A stretch of DNA of 64,000 nt from Roseibium sediminis (lineage in GTDB: Bacteria; Pseudomonadota; Alphaproteobacteria; Rhizobiales; Stappiaceae), in NCBI RefSeq assembly GCF_008711325.1, contig NZ_VXDB01000004.1:62001-126000 (forward strand), written 5' to 3'. This document shows, one piece after another, positions 9,243 to 17,495 of the stretch; the first letter of the stretch is position 1; each line of letters opens with the position of its first letter. The notes beneath the pieces were generated by a model, which made no database searches, was not told where the DNA came from, and saw nothing but the letters and a program-made list of their open reading frames with translations. Both the position numbers and the translations under genes were made by a program.

Positions 9243-10406
9243 ATGAACTTTAAGGGCTTGATGCTCGCAGCCGCTGCAGCCACTGCTGCTACCGGCGCTT
9301 CCGCTGCAGATCTTCCGGTAGCTCCGGAGCCGGTCGACTACGTAAAAGTTTGTGACGCTTACGGTGCACGCTTCTACTACATCCCGGGCACCGACACCTG
9401 CCTCCGCGTTGGCGGCCGTATTCGTGCACAGTACACCCTGAACAACATGGGCGACAACAACTCTGACGGCTTCGGCGGTCGTGATGCTGACAACTATTCC
9501 ATGATTGGCCGTGGTTACCTGTACCTCGATAGCCGTACGTCCACCGAATTCGGTCTTCTGCGTACTTACGCTGAGTTCCAGGGTACGTCTGGTGGTTCTG
9601 TTGTTGCAGACAAGGCATTCATCCAGTGGGGCGGCCTGACTGCTGGTTACGCAACGTCGTTCTTCGACTTCTTCACCGGTCAGTCCTACATCGGTCCGGT
9701 TACCCGTAACTGGTCTGACCAGACAACCGACCTCATCGCTTACACCGCAGCTTTCGGCAACGGTTTCTCCGCGACGGTTTCCTTGGAAGAGGGTGGCTAC
9801 CGTGAAGTTGACGAAGGCGATACTGCAGTAAACGGCGTTCTGTACGGCGGCCAGTATCTGCCGGACCTCGTTGCTAACCTGCGCGTTGATCAGGGTTGGG
9901 GTTCTGCTCAGCTGTCTGCAGCTCTGCATGACGTTCGTTCCAACGACGCAGCACATATTGCTGGCATTGATTCGGAACTGGGCTGGGCTGTTCAGGGTGG
10001 TGTGATCATCAACCTGCCGATGCTCTCCTCTTCTTCGAACATTGCGTTCCAGGCTGCATATGCAGACGGCGCACTGGCTTACCTCGGTGCAGCTGACGAC
10101 TCCATCTACTACGATCTGGCTGCTGTTGCTGGCAACGGCAAGACAAGCTCTGGTTGGAACGTAGGCGGCGGTATCTACCACCAGATGGGCGCAATCGGCG
10201 TGTCTCTCGATGGTTCTTACCTCGATGTTGACCTCGCAGGCACCAACAACGACGTAACTCGTTGGGCAATCGACGGTTCCGTCAAGTGGGCCCCGGTTTC
10301 CGGCCTCGACATGGGTGTCGCAGTTGGTTACGCCAACACCGACATCGACAACACCTCTGATGTTGACGAGCTGTTGGCTGCGTTCCGTATTCAGCGCACT
10401 TTCTAA
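9243..10406 (+). CDS. Rhizobiales-type outer-membrane porin
   Basis: A 387-residue outer-membrane beta-barrel of the Porin_2 family that dominates rhizobial outer membranes. The signal peptide MNFKGLMLAAAAATAATGAS is followed by AADLP and the family hallmark YVKVCDAYGARFYYIPGTDT, then CLRVGGRIRAQY; the protein ends in a terminal aromatic residue (IQRTF), as needed for BAM recognition. The ATG at 9243 is chosen because GGAGG (9231-9236) lies just upstream and the signal peptide begins there; the open frame extends upstream to 8862 but encodes nothing recognisable. Codon choice is shifted strongly to GCT, GTT, CGT and GGC relative to neighbours, typical of a very highly expressed gene. A strong terminator follows directly. 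Confidence 0.96.
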   Translation: MNFKGLMLAAAAATAATGASAADLPVAPEPVDYVKVCDAYGARFYYIPGTDTCLRVGGRIRAQYTLNNMGDNNSDGFGGRDADNYSMIGRGYLYLDSRTSTEFGLLRTYAEFQGTSGGSVVADKAFIQWGGLTAGYATSFFDFFTGQSYIGPVTRNWSDQTTDLIAYTAAFGNGFSATVSLEEGGYREVDEGDTAVNGVLYGGQYLPDLVANLRVDQGWGSAQLSAALHDVRSNDAAHIAGIDSELGWAVQGGVIINLPMLSSSSNIAFQAAYADGALAYLGAADDSIYYDLAAVAGNGKTSSGWNVGGGIYHQMGAIGVSLDGSYLDVDLAGTNNDVTRWAIDGSVKWAPVSGLDMGVAVGYANTDIDNTSDVDELLAAFRIQRTF

Positions 10407-10433
10407 GTTAATCTCTTAATCGAGACTAACGGG

Positions 10434-10471
10434 AAAACCCGGCGGAAACGCCGGGTTTTCTTTTTGTTTTT
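10434..10471 (+). terminator. Rho-independent terminator of the porin gene
   Basis: An 11-bp perfect stem (AAAACCCGGCG, 10434-10444, paired with 10449-10459) is closed by a GAAA tetraloop and followed by CTTTTTGTTTTT. It starts 28 bases after the porin stop codon. Confidence 0.95.
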
Positions 10472-10528
10472 CTTAGACATATCGGAATAGCTGGAACTGT
10501 CGAACCGGACAGGAAGCGCCTTGTTTCA

Positions 10529-11446
10529 CTACGACTTCCCTAGAAATTGTAGGATCGCCTGCTGACTTATAGGGTCCCATAAAAGCGGCGCATGTCCTTC
10601 AGCGGGAATGACTATCAAGTCGGACCGATTATGCCGCTGAATCATCGCTTTCGACGTTCCCGTCGAGAGAAGATCAGATCGTTCTCCGCGTAAAATCAGC
10701 ACTGGGATATTGAAAAGGCCGTCATAGAGCGGCCAAAGATCCGGAAAAGCATCGCCATCTTCAAGTCCGTCCAATTGGCGGCGGAGCTGTGGGTCATAGT
10801 CCAGTGTAACATTGCCATCTGTCTCAGTGGCCAGTTGACGGGCAAATCTAAGCCAGTCACACTCAGTTAGTGCAGGAAACTGATCTCCCAAACCGGTCCG
10901 CAGATGGATCGTAAGCTCTTGCCATCCCGCAAAAGCCATCTTCAGGCCAATGCTGTCGCGGATGCGAAGGAGCGAGGCGAGGGGGATTTCCGGTCCGATA
11001 TCGTTCAAAATCACCCCGATCATGCGGTCCGCCGGGTATCTTTGCGCCATTGCCATGGCATGAAGCCCGCCGCGGGATGTCCCCAGAAGGACAAATTGGT
11101 CAAGATTTTGCTCTGATATCGCCAAATCGATATCGGCGGCTTCCTGAGGAAGCGTGTAGGTTTGCCAATCCGGCGACCATTCACTTGCACCGCGACCACG
11201 ATAATCAAGGGCAATCACTTCGTGCCCCTGCTTCGTCAAAAAGCCTGCGATCGCGCCAAAATCTCGCGTGTTCCGGGAAAGGCCCGGCAAACACAGAACA
11301 GGTGTCTTCTTTCCAACGCTGCCTTGCGGTGACCAGCGCACACCAGCCAAAGTCAAGCCATCTGGTGATAGCCAGGTGAAGTGCTGTGTTGGGGCTTCGG
11401 TGCTTTGTAACGACGCCAGATTGGGCGCGATGGGTATATGGGTCAT
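10529..11446 (-). CDS. Alpha/beta-hydrolase fold protein
   Basis: A 305-residue soluble hydrolase with the alpha/beta-hydrolase layout: the oxyanion-hole region CLPGLSRNTRDF (about 52-63), the strand/turn IALDYRGRGASEW, the nucleophile elbow GTSRG (122-126, Ser124), a likely acidic residue in LRGERSD, and the catalytic His in PAEGHAPLLWD near the C-terminus. The substrate cannot be read from sequence; esterases, epoxide hydrolases and C-C hydrolases share this architecture. The start is ambiguous: the ATG at 11446 has AAGGA 13 bases upstream, while an in-frame TTG at 11452 has the same site at 7 bases; I list the ATG. It diverges from dapA and appears monocistronic. Confidence 0.88.
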   Translation of the reverse strand: MTHIPIAPNLASLQSTEAPTQHFTWLSPDGLTLAGVRWSPQGSVGKKTPVLCLPGLSRNTRDFGAIAGFLTKQGHEVIALDYRGRGASEWSPDWQTYTLPQEAADIDLAISEQNLDQFVLLGTSRGGLHAMAMAQRYPADRMIGVILNDIGPEIPLASLLRIRDSIGLKMAFAGWQELTIHLRTGLGDQFPALTECDWLRFARQLATETDGNVTLDYDPQLRRQLDGLEDGDAFPDLWPLYDGLFNIPVLILRGERSDLLSTGTSKAMIQRHNRSDLIVIPAEGHAPLLWDPISQQAILQFLGKS

Positions 11447-11672
11447 GGTCAAAGGAAAATCCTTATACTGTCTGGCAAAAACCTAGGAAAAAACTGACAG
11501 AATCGCCAGTGGAAGACTTGCTCGGGTTGAAAGAATTCCTTTATTGCAACGGTGAGGGAAAAAGGTGCCGCGATAAGGTGGTTACCCATTGCCCCGCTTC
11601 CGGCTGGACAGTATTGTCACCGCCGGTTCACACCAATTGAAGTTCACAAGAAAGACCCAAGGAAACCGGAAG

Positions 11673-12551
11673 ATGTTTAGAGGATCGATTCCAGCGCTGA
11701 TTACACCGTTCAAGGACGGAGCGCTTGATGAGAAACGGTTTCAGGACTTTGTGGACTGGCAGATAAAAGAGGGCAGCCACGGCCTTGTTCCTGTTGGAAC
11801 GACTGGCGAAAGCCCGACGCTCAGCCATGATGAACACAAGCGTGTTGTTGAGCTGTGCATCGAAACAGCAAATGGCCGCGTTCCGGTCATTGCAGGTGCA
11901 GGCTCCAACAATACCCGTGAAGCGATTGACCTTGCCCAGCACGCCGAAAAGGCCGGTGCCGATGCTGTTCTTGTTGTAACACCTTATTATAACAAGCCAA
12001 ATCAGGCTGGTCTCAAGGCTCACTACAAGGCGATCGACAGCGCGGTCGGCATCCCGATCATCATTTACAACATTCCGGGCCGGTCGGTGATCGACATGAC
12101 ACCGGAAACGATGGCAGAGCTCTACCGTGACTGCAAGAATGTGATCGGCGTCAAGGATGCAACGGCAAACCTAGCCACTGCCAGCCGTCAGCGGCACCTG
12201 TGTGGCCCGGACTTTGTCCAGCTGTCCGGCGAGGACATTACCGCACTGGGCTTCAATGCGCATGGCGGGGCAGGGTGCATTTCGGTCACGGCGAACATCG
12301 CGCCGCGTCTCTGCTCGCAGTTTCAGGATGCCTGCACGGCTGGTGACTATGCCAAGGCTCTGGAAATCCAGGACAAACTGACCCCCCTGCATCGCGCAAT
12401 CTTCATTGAGCCGAATCCGACTGGTGCAAAATACGCCCTGTCTCTGCTTGGCAAGATTGAGGAAGAACTGCGTTTGCCGCTGGTGCCGATTTCCGAAGGT
12501 ACCCGCGCGGAAATCCGCGATGCAATGGTGCATGCAGGCCTGATCAACTGA
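11673..12551 (+). CDS. dapA: 4-hydroxy-tetrahydrodipicolinate synthase
   Basis: A 292-residue enzyme, the usual length for DapA, condensing pyruvate with aspartate semialdehyde in the first committed step to diaminopimelate and lysine. The (beta/alpha)8 barrel shows GTTGES (42-47) with the Thr43-Thr44 pair, the catalytic tyrosine in IIYNIPGR (Tyr132) and the Schiff-base lysine in GVKDAT (Lys161). The ATG at 11673 fits the conserved start [13 protein letters not shown] and has AAGGA about 9 bases upstream; the longer open frame from 11589 is not supported. smpB follows after a hairpin. Confidence 0.97.
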   Translation: MFRGSIPALITPFKDGALDEKRFQDFVDWQIKEGSHGLVPVGTTGESPTLSHDEHKRVVELCIETANGRVPVIAGAGSNNTREAIDLAQHAEKAGADAVLVVTPYYNKPNQAGLKAHYKAIDSAVGIPIIIYNIPGRSVIDMTPETMAELYRDCKNVIGVKDATANLATASRQRHLCGPDFVQLSGEDITALGFNAHGGAGCISVTANIAPRLCSQFQDACTAGDYAKALEIQDKLTPLHRAIFIEPNPTGAKYALSLLGKIEEELRLPLVPISEGTRAEIRDAMVHAGLIN

Positions 12552-12558
12552 TCTGACG

Positions 12559-12583
12559 GACGGCTCGGTCTTCGAGCCGTCTT
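12559..12583 (+). terminator. Hairpin between dapA and smpB
   Basis: A 9-bp perfect stem, GACGGCTCG (12559-12567) with CGAGCCGTC (12573-12581) and a 5-base loop, followed only by TTGCCTTGG. The poor U-tract suggests partial termination or transcript stabilisation between dapA and smpB rather than a firm end. Confidence 0.5.
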
Positions 12584-12607
12584 GCCTTGGGCAAAAAGGA
12601 TAAAAGA

Positions 12608-13090
12608 ATGGCCCAAAAGAACTCCAAGAACGCGCCCGCAAAGACCGTTGTCTCAGACAATCGGAAGGCGCGCTTCAATTTCGAGATCGAGGATGTTCTG
12701 GAAGCCGGGATCGAGCTGAAGGGGACAGAAGTAAAGTCTCTTCGCACCGGCAAGGCCAATATTGGCGAATCCTACGCGGCTGAACATCAGGGCGAGATCT
12801 GGATCTACAACGTTTATATTCCTGAATACCTGCAGGGCAACCGCTTCAACCATGAGCCGCGCCGACCGCGCAAGCTCCTGCTGCACAAGCGTGAGATAGG
12901 CAAGCTTGCCGGCGCCGTGCAGAAAGAGGGCAAGACGATTGTCCCGCTCAAGCTCTATTTCAATGACAAGGGCAGGGCGAAGCTGGAACTGGCCCTGGCA
13001 AAGGGCAAGAAGCTGCATGACAAGCGCGAGACTGAAAAGAAGCGCGACTGGCAGCGCGAAAAATCCCGCATCATGAAGACCATGGGCTGA
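12608..13090 (+). CDS. smpB: SsrA-binding protein SmpB
   Basis: A 160-residue tmRNA-binding protein, the essential partner of tmRNA in trans-translation, which frees ribosomes stalled on broken messages. Recognisable segments are [37 protein letters not shown], the [20 protein letters not shown] run and the basic C-terminal tail [17 protein letters not shown] that enters the decoding centre. The ATG at 12608 has AAGGA about 6 bases upstream; an upstream in-frame TTG at 12587 is less likely. The dapA-smpB pairing is common in alphaproteobacteria. No tmRNA gene was recognised in the window. Confidence 0.97.
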   Translation: MAQKNSKNAPAKTVVSDNRKARFNFEIEDVLEAGIELKGTEVKSLRTGKANIGESYAAEHQGEIWIYNVYIPEYLQGNRFNHEPRRPRKLLLHKREIGKLAGAVQKEGKTIVPLKLYFNDKGRAKLELALAKGKKLHDKRETEKKRDWQREKSRIMKTMG

Positions 13091-13190
13091 TCGGTTCACA
13101 GAAATCCCACAGGAAAACATGTGGGGAGCCTGTGCGCAGTATGTGGATAGCATGTGGAAAACATGCGCCTGTCAAGCCGCAATATTCTGC

Positions 13191-13646
13191 TTAGAGAAGC
13201 TCTGATAATTTGTCTTGCATAGGCCCGCAGATCGTCACGGGCTTTCGTTCCTTCCGGTCCACCAGAACATGAACGAACCGTCCCAGAGCAGCTGTGGTAT
13301 TCGCTCCCTCGCGGAACAGGCCGATGCTGTAAATGACTGACGAAGAACCTATTTTTTCTATTTTGAGCCCTGCGTCGATTATTTCCGGGAACTTCAGTTC
13401 CTCAAAGTAGTGACACCCTGTCTCGACGACGAGGAAGACGGTCGGCGAGTTTGCCGGGTCCAGCAAACCCTGCCTGACCAGCCAGCTGTTAACTGCGGTA
13501 TCGAAGAAGCTCAGATATTGGACATTGTTGACGTGACCGTAGATATCCACATCCATCCACCGCGTCGGGATTGTGGAAAAGTTTCGGAACTGATCGCGCG
13601 ACAATGGAGTGGGACGCGGAGCTTTGTGCTGGTCTGCATTTGTCAC
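13191..13646 (-). CDS. Hotdog-fold acyl-CoA thioesterase (4HBT/YbgC type)
   Basis: A 151-residue hotdog-fold thioesterase of the 4-hydroxybenzoyl-CoA thioesterase/YbgC group. The hallmark TRWMDVDIYGHVNNVQYLSF (about 28-47) carries the catalytic Asp and the GHVNN turn, followed by FVVETGCHYFEEL-type beta strands. It hydrolyses an acyl-CoA thioester; the chain preferred is not evident. Its ATG overlaps the stop of the upstream alcohol dehydrogenase by 4 bases (ATGA), so the two are translationally coupled and probably act on related substrates. Confidence 0.9.
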   Translation of the reverse strand: MTNADQHKAPRPTPLSRDQFRNFSTIPTRWMDVDIYGHVNNVQYLSFFDTAVNSWLVRQGLLDPANSPTVFLVVETGCHYFEELKFPEIIDAGLKIEKIGSSSVIYSIGLFREGANTTAALGRFVHVLVDRKERKPVTICGPMQDKLSELL

Positions 13647-14806
13647 AGGGCGGCCTCATAGATCGCAAGCGCATCTGCTTCTTCAAGTGGCCTTGGATTG
13701 TTGACGAGAAGCCGCGTTTGTTTCATCGCATCCTTTGCCATTTTCGGAAGGTCCACCGCCGAAATTCCAACATCCGAAAGATGTTGTGGCAGGCCGACTC
13801 TTTGCGAGAGGATCGCCAGTTCTGCGGCAAAGGCATCGGCTCTTTCCCCGGCATCCTGCAGGAAGCTGAGTTCCGGAAAGACATGGGGTGCCAGCTCGGC
13901 ATAGGCCTGGGCTGCGGCCGGAATGTTGAAGCGGAGCACATGCGGCAGAACAAGCGCGTTGGAAAGGCCATGCGGAACATGGAAGGTGCCGCCAATCGGA
14001 TAGGCGAGCGCATGAACAGCGGCCACAGGTGAATTCGCGAACGCCATCCCGGCCAGCATGGAACCGAGAAGCATGCCGCTTCGCGCATCGATGTTGCCCG
14101 GCTCGTTGACAGCCGTTTCAAGGTTGTCGCCAAGGAGCTTCAGGGCTTCTACCGCAAGTGTTCGAGATACCGGATTGTTGTTGGCGCTTTTTGACGCATA
14201 GGCCTCGATGGCGTGGACCATGGCATCAATGCCTGTCGCTGCCGTAACGGGAGCAGGCAACCCAAGGGTCAGGTCCGGGTCCAGAACAGCCATATCGGGC
14301 AGGATTAGCGGTGAAACGACACCCCGCTTTTCGTCGTCCTCCACGGTAATGATCGAAATAGGCGTGACTTCCGAGCCGGTCCCGGAAGTGGTTGGAACAA
14401 GGATCAGCGGAAGGCGAGGGCCTTTTGCCTGATTGACGCCCCAGGCCTCGTCAAGGTCTTCACCGCTCCCCACCAAAAGGGCCACCAGTTTGGCAACATC
14501 AAGAGAGGAGCCACCGCCGAGCCCGATCACTGAGGTCGCACGATGCCTGCGCGCGGTCTCGATAGCCTCCATCACGATGGATCGTGACGGGTCCGCCGCG
14601 ACTGCATCAAAGACCTCAAACTGCTTCTGCGCGCCTCGCAGACCGTTCAAAGCCGGTGAAAGCAGCCCCGCAGCAACAATGCCCTTGTCGGTTACTATGA
14701 ACGGGTGATCGCCAAGAAAAGCTGCACCGTGCTCTGCAAGCCTTGCGGAAGAGCCACGTTCAAAAACGATCCGCTGACTGGTGTTGAACGTGAACGCCCC
14801 GATCAT
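13643..14806 (-). CDS. Iron-containing (type III) alcohol dehydrogenase
   Basis: A 387-residue group III metal-dependent alcohol dehydrogenase. Seen are the nucleotide-binding GLGGGSSLDVAKL, the VPTTSGTGSEVTP segment, and the metal-binding region with TGIDAMVHAIEAY and PVAAVHALAYPIGG...FHVPHGLSNA. The family oxidises alcohols or reduces aldehydes with NAD(P)(H); the substrate is unknown. The ATG at 14806 has GAAGAGG 5-6 bases upstream; an alternative start at 14845 would place coding sequence inside the parC terminator, which argues against it. It is translationally coupled to the thioesterase. Confidence 0.93.
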   Translation of the reverse strand: MIGAFTFNTSQRIVFERGSSARLAEHGAAFLGDHPFIVTDKGIVAAGLLSPALNGLRGAQKQFEVFDAVAADPSRSIVMEAIETARRHRATSVIGLGGGSSLDVAKLVALLVGSGEDLDEAWGVNQAKGPRLPLILVPTTSGTGSEVTPISIITVEDDEKRGVVSPLILPDMAVLDPDLTLGLPAPVTAATGIDAMVHAIEAYASKSANNNPVSRTLAVEALKLLGDNLETAVNEPGNIDARSGMLLGSMLAGMAFANSPVAAVHALAYPIGGTFHVPHGLSNALVLPHVLRFNIPAAAQAYAELAPHVFPELSFLQDAGERADAFAAELAILSQRVGLPQHLSDVGISAVDLPKMAKDAMKQTRLLVNNPRPLEEADALAIYEAAL

Positions 14807-14826
14807 CTGGACCTCTTCGTGCCACA

Positions 14827-14858
14827 ACAAAAAACTCCCGGTCACAATGCCGGGAGTT
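14827..14858 (-). terminator. Rho-independent terminator of parC
   Basis: A 9-bp stem, AACTCCCGG (14833-14841) with CCGGGAGTT (14850-14858), 8-base loop. Read on the minus strand it is followed by TTTTGTTG. It lies 45 bases past the parC stop and just before the alcohol dehydrogenase ribosome site. Confidence 0.85.
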
Positions 14859-14903
14859 CTGGGTCACGTCGAGAGGGGGATAGCAAAAACCGCATCCCCG
14901 GAT

Positions 14904-17162
14904 TTACAGCCCGGGTGTTCCAAACTTGTTGGTGCGCGGGAAACCGGTTGGGGGGAGGCGTCCGGCCTGACCGCGGTCACCGCGCCAGTCTGCCAGGTCA
15001 TCCAGAGATCTGTTGAAGCTGCGGCCGGAAGAATCGACCCAAGTGAGGCCTTCCTCGCCCTTGAAGACCCGCATGTCGGCAATGTCACCATCGCGGTAGC
15101 GTTGCAGGCGCACGCCGCGGCCACGGTTCATCTGGGCAATCTGCGCAAGCGGGAACACCAGCAGTTTACGGTTCTGTCCGATGACCGCAACATGGTCGCC
15201 GTTGGCCTCAACGCACAAGGTCGCTTCTGCGGGAGCTGAGAGGTTCAGAACCTGCTTGCCCTTGCGCGTGTTGGCAACAACGTCTTCCTCGGCAACGACA
15301 AAGCCGCGCGCCTCGTTACTTGCGATAAGGAGCATACGCCCGGGCTTGTGAACGAACGCACACACGACATCCTGCGCTTCGTCCATCTCCACCATCAGAC
15401 GGATCGGCTCGCCGTGCCCGCGTCCACCGGGAAGGTTGGCCGCAGACAAGGTGAAGAACTTGCCGCCCGTGGAGAAGACCAGAAGCTTGTCCGTCGTCTC
15501 GGCATGGAAGGACAGTTTCAGCGCATCGCCTTGCTTGAAGGTCAGGGTCGACAAGTCGCTCTGGTGGCCCTTCAGCGCCCTGATCCAGCCCTTTTCGGAG
15601 ATGATCACCGTGATCGGCTCTTTTTCGATCATGGCTTGCTGGATATCGCCCAGATCGTGTTCCGGAGCCTCGGCAAGCCCTGTGCGGCGTTTGCCCAGAT
15701 CCGTTTCAGGGCCATAGGCCTTGGAGATCTCTGCGATTTCCTTGGAAATTCGCGTCCACTGGCGTGCGTCTGATCCGAGCAGTTTGACCAGTTCGTCCTT
15801 CTCGGCGGTGAGCTTTTCGTGTTCCTTGCGGATCTCCAGCTCTTCCAGCTTGCGCAAGGAGCGCAGACGCATGTTCAGGATCGCTTCGGCCTGAACATCG
15901 GTCAGCGAGAAGGTACGGATCAACTCTGCCTTGGCGTCATCTTCCTCGCGGATGATGCGGATCACTTCATCCAGGTTCAGGTAGGCAATCAGATAGCCTT
16001 CCAGAACCTCAAGCCGGTGATTGATCTGGCCAAGCCGGTGCTCTGAACGACGGATCAGCACTTCCTTGCGGTGGTCGAGCCACTCACGCAGAACCTGCTT
16101 TACGCCCATCACCATCGGCACCTTGCCGCGCGACAGAACGTTCATGTTCAGCGAGAACCGGTTTTCCAGGTCCGTCAGCTTGAAGAGCGATTCCATCAAA
16201 AGGGCAGGGTCGACATTGCGCGAGCGCGGTACCAGCACGACGCGGATGTCTTCCGCCGATTCGTCGCGAACGTCGTCCAGAAGCGGCAGCTTGCGGGCAG
16301 TCAGGAGTTCCGCGATCTTTTCGATCAGGCGGGACTTTTGCACCTGATAGGGGATTTCCGTGATGACGACATTCCACTGGCCGCGCCCAAGGTCTTCCAC
16401 TTCCCACTTGGCGCGAACGCGGAAGCTGCCACGGCCTGTGGCATAGGCTTCGCGAATGGTTGCCGTGTCGGAAACCAGAAGCCCGCCAGTCGGGAAATCC
16501 GGGCCCTTGATATGTTGCAGAAGTTCGTCGACTTCCGCGTTCGGGTTCTTGATCAGGACCTGACAGGCTTCGCAGAGTTCATGCGCATTATGCGGCGGAA
16601 TGGACGTCGCCATGCCGACCGCGATTCCCGACGACCCGTTCGCAAGCAGGTTCGGAAACCCGCCCGGCAGCACGATAGGTTCGCGTTCTTCACCGTCGTA
16701 GGTTTCCCGGAAATCGACCGCGTTTTCGTCAAGACCGTCCAGCAGGCGTTTGGCCGTGTCCGTCAGGCGGGCTTCGGTGTAACGCATGGCGGCCGCGTTA
16801 TCGCCGTCCACGTTACCGAAGTTGCCCTGACCATCGACCAGAGGATACCGCTGGGCAAAATCCTGCGCGAGGCGCACGAGGGCGTCATAAACCGCCTGAT
16901 CACCGTGCGGGTGGTATTTACCGATCACATCACCAACAACACGGGCGCATTTCTTGAAGCCAGAGCCCGGATCAAGTTTCAACAACCGCATTGCATAAAG
17001 CAGGCGTCTGTGGACAGGTTTCAGGCCGTCGCGGACATCCGGCAACGCCCGGTGCATGATTGTGGAAAGCGCATAGGCAAGATAGCGCTCTTCAAGCGCT
17101 GTCCGCAAATCAATGCCCTGTACGCCATCCGGGCCTTTCGGCGGAATCGTCTCGTTTCCCAT
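14904..17162 (-). CDS. parC: DNA topoisomerase IV subunit A
   Basis: A 752-residue type IIA topoisomerase A subunit that, with ParE, decatenates replicated chromosomes. The winged-helix region has [20 protein letters not shown] (81-100) and the active-site Arg127-Tyr128 in [11 protein letters not shown]; the C-terminal half has GyrA/ParC-type beta-pinwheel blades (for example [20 protein letters not shown]). The [10 protein letters not shown] run and the short C-terminal domain favour ParC over GyrA. In the region where drug resistance arises, Gln89 stands where E. coli ParC has Ser80 and Asp93 where it has Glu84; I recall similar residues in other alphaproteobacterial ParC proteins. The ATG at 17162 gives the usual short N-terminus; a TTG at 17204 is less likely. 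Confidence 0.94.
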   Translation of the reverse strand: MGNETIPPKGPDGVQGIDLRTALEERYLAYALSTIMHRALPDVRDGLKPVHRRLLYAMRLLKLDPGSGFKKCARVVGDVIGKYHPHGDQAVYDALVRLAQDFAQRYPLVDGQGNFGNVDGDNAAAMRYTEARLTDTAKRLLDGLDENAVDFRETYDGEEREPIVLPGGFPNLLANGSSGIAVGMATSIPPHNAHELCEACQVLIKNPNAEVDELLQHIKGPDFPTGGLLVSDTATIREAYATGRGSFRVRAKWEVEDLGRGQWNVVITEIPYQVQKSRLIEKIAELLTARKLPLLDDVRDESAEDIRVVLVPRSRNVDPALLMESLFKLTDLENRFSLNMNVLSRGKVPMVMGVKQVLREWLDHRKEVLIRRSEHRLGQINHRLEVLEGYLIAYLNLDEVIRIIREEDDAKAELIRTFSLTDVQAEAILNMRLRSLRKLEELEIRKEHEKLTAEKDELVKLLGSDARQWTRISKEIAEISKAYGPETDLGKRRTGLAEAPEHDLGDIQQAMIEKEPITVIISEKGWIRALKGHQSDLSTLTFKQGDALKLSFHAETTDKLLVFSTGGKFFTLSAANLPGGRGHGEPIRLMVEMDEAQDVVCAFVHKPGRMLLIASNEARGFVVAEEDVVANTRKGKQVLNLSAPAEATLCVEANGDHVAVIGQNRKLLVFPLAQIAQMNRGRGVRLQRYRDGDIADMRVFKGEEGLTWVDSSGRSFNRSLDDLADWRGDRGQAGRLPPTGFPRTNKFGTPGL

Positions 17163-17495
17163 GAATTGAGGTCTACCGTCTTCGGAAGGCTTGCACAATC
17201 TCAACAGAGCGCAAACGCGAGCATATGGCGATCATTCACCGGTTTTCACAATATGCTTGAAACCATGTTTTCAAATCATCGGGAATATTGAGGATCCCCG
17301 TGGTTGTGCCGACGCTGCATTAAGCGTAGTGTTAGAATTCTGTCGCAGCGTAAAGTAAATGTGGTAAGTTAAAACACGTAGACGGGTAGGGCCTCGACAT
17401 AAATTCGCTTGGTTGCCTGAGAGGGCTGTCAACTCGAACGTACGGTGAAACGTGGCAGACAAGGCAGGAATAACACCGGCGAGGATTGGGTGGGC
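17163..17495. other. Divergent control region between parC and the GGDEF-EAL gene
   Basis: 333 bases with no supported gene, carrying the promoters of both divergent genes. An 18-base interrupted palindrome, TTGAAA-CCATGT-TTTCAA, lies at 17257-17274 (6-base arms and a central CATG). A looser inverted pair GCATAT (17221-17226) and ATATGC (17251-17256) lies beside it. I see no terminator. Confidence 0.5.

Noticed and set aside
16071..17291. 406-codon plus-strand frame
   Set aside because: Antisense to parC, which has all catalytic motifs; no recognisable protein.
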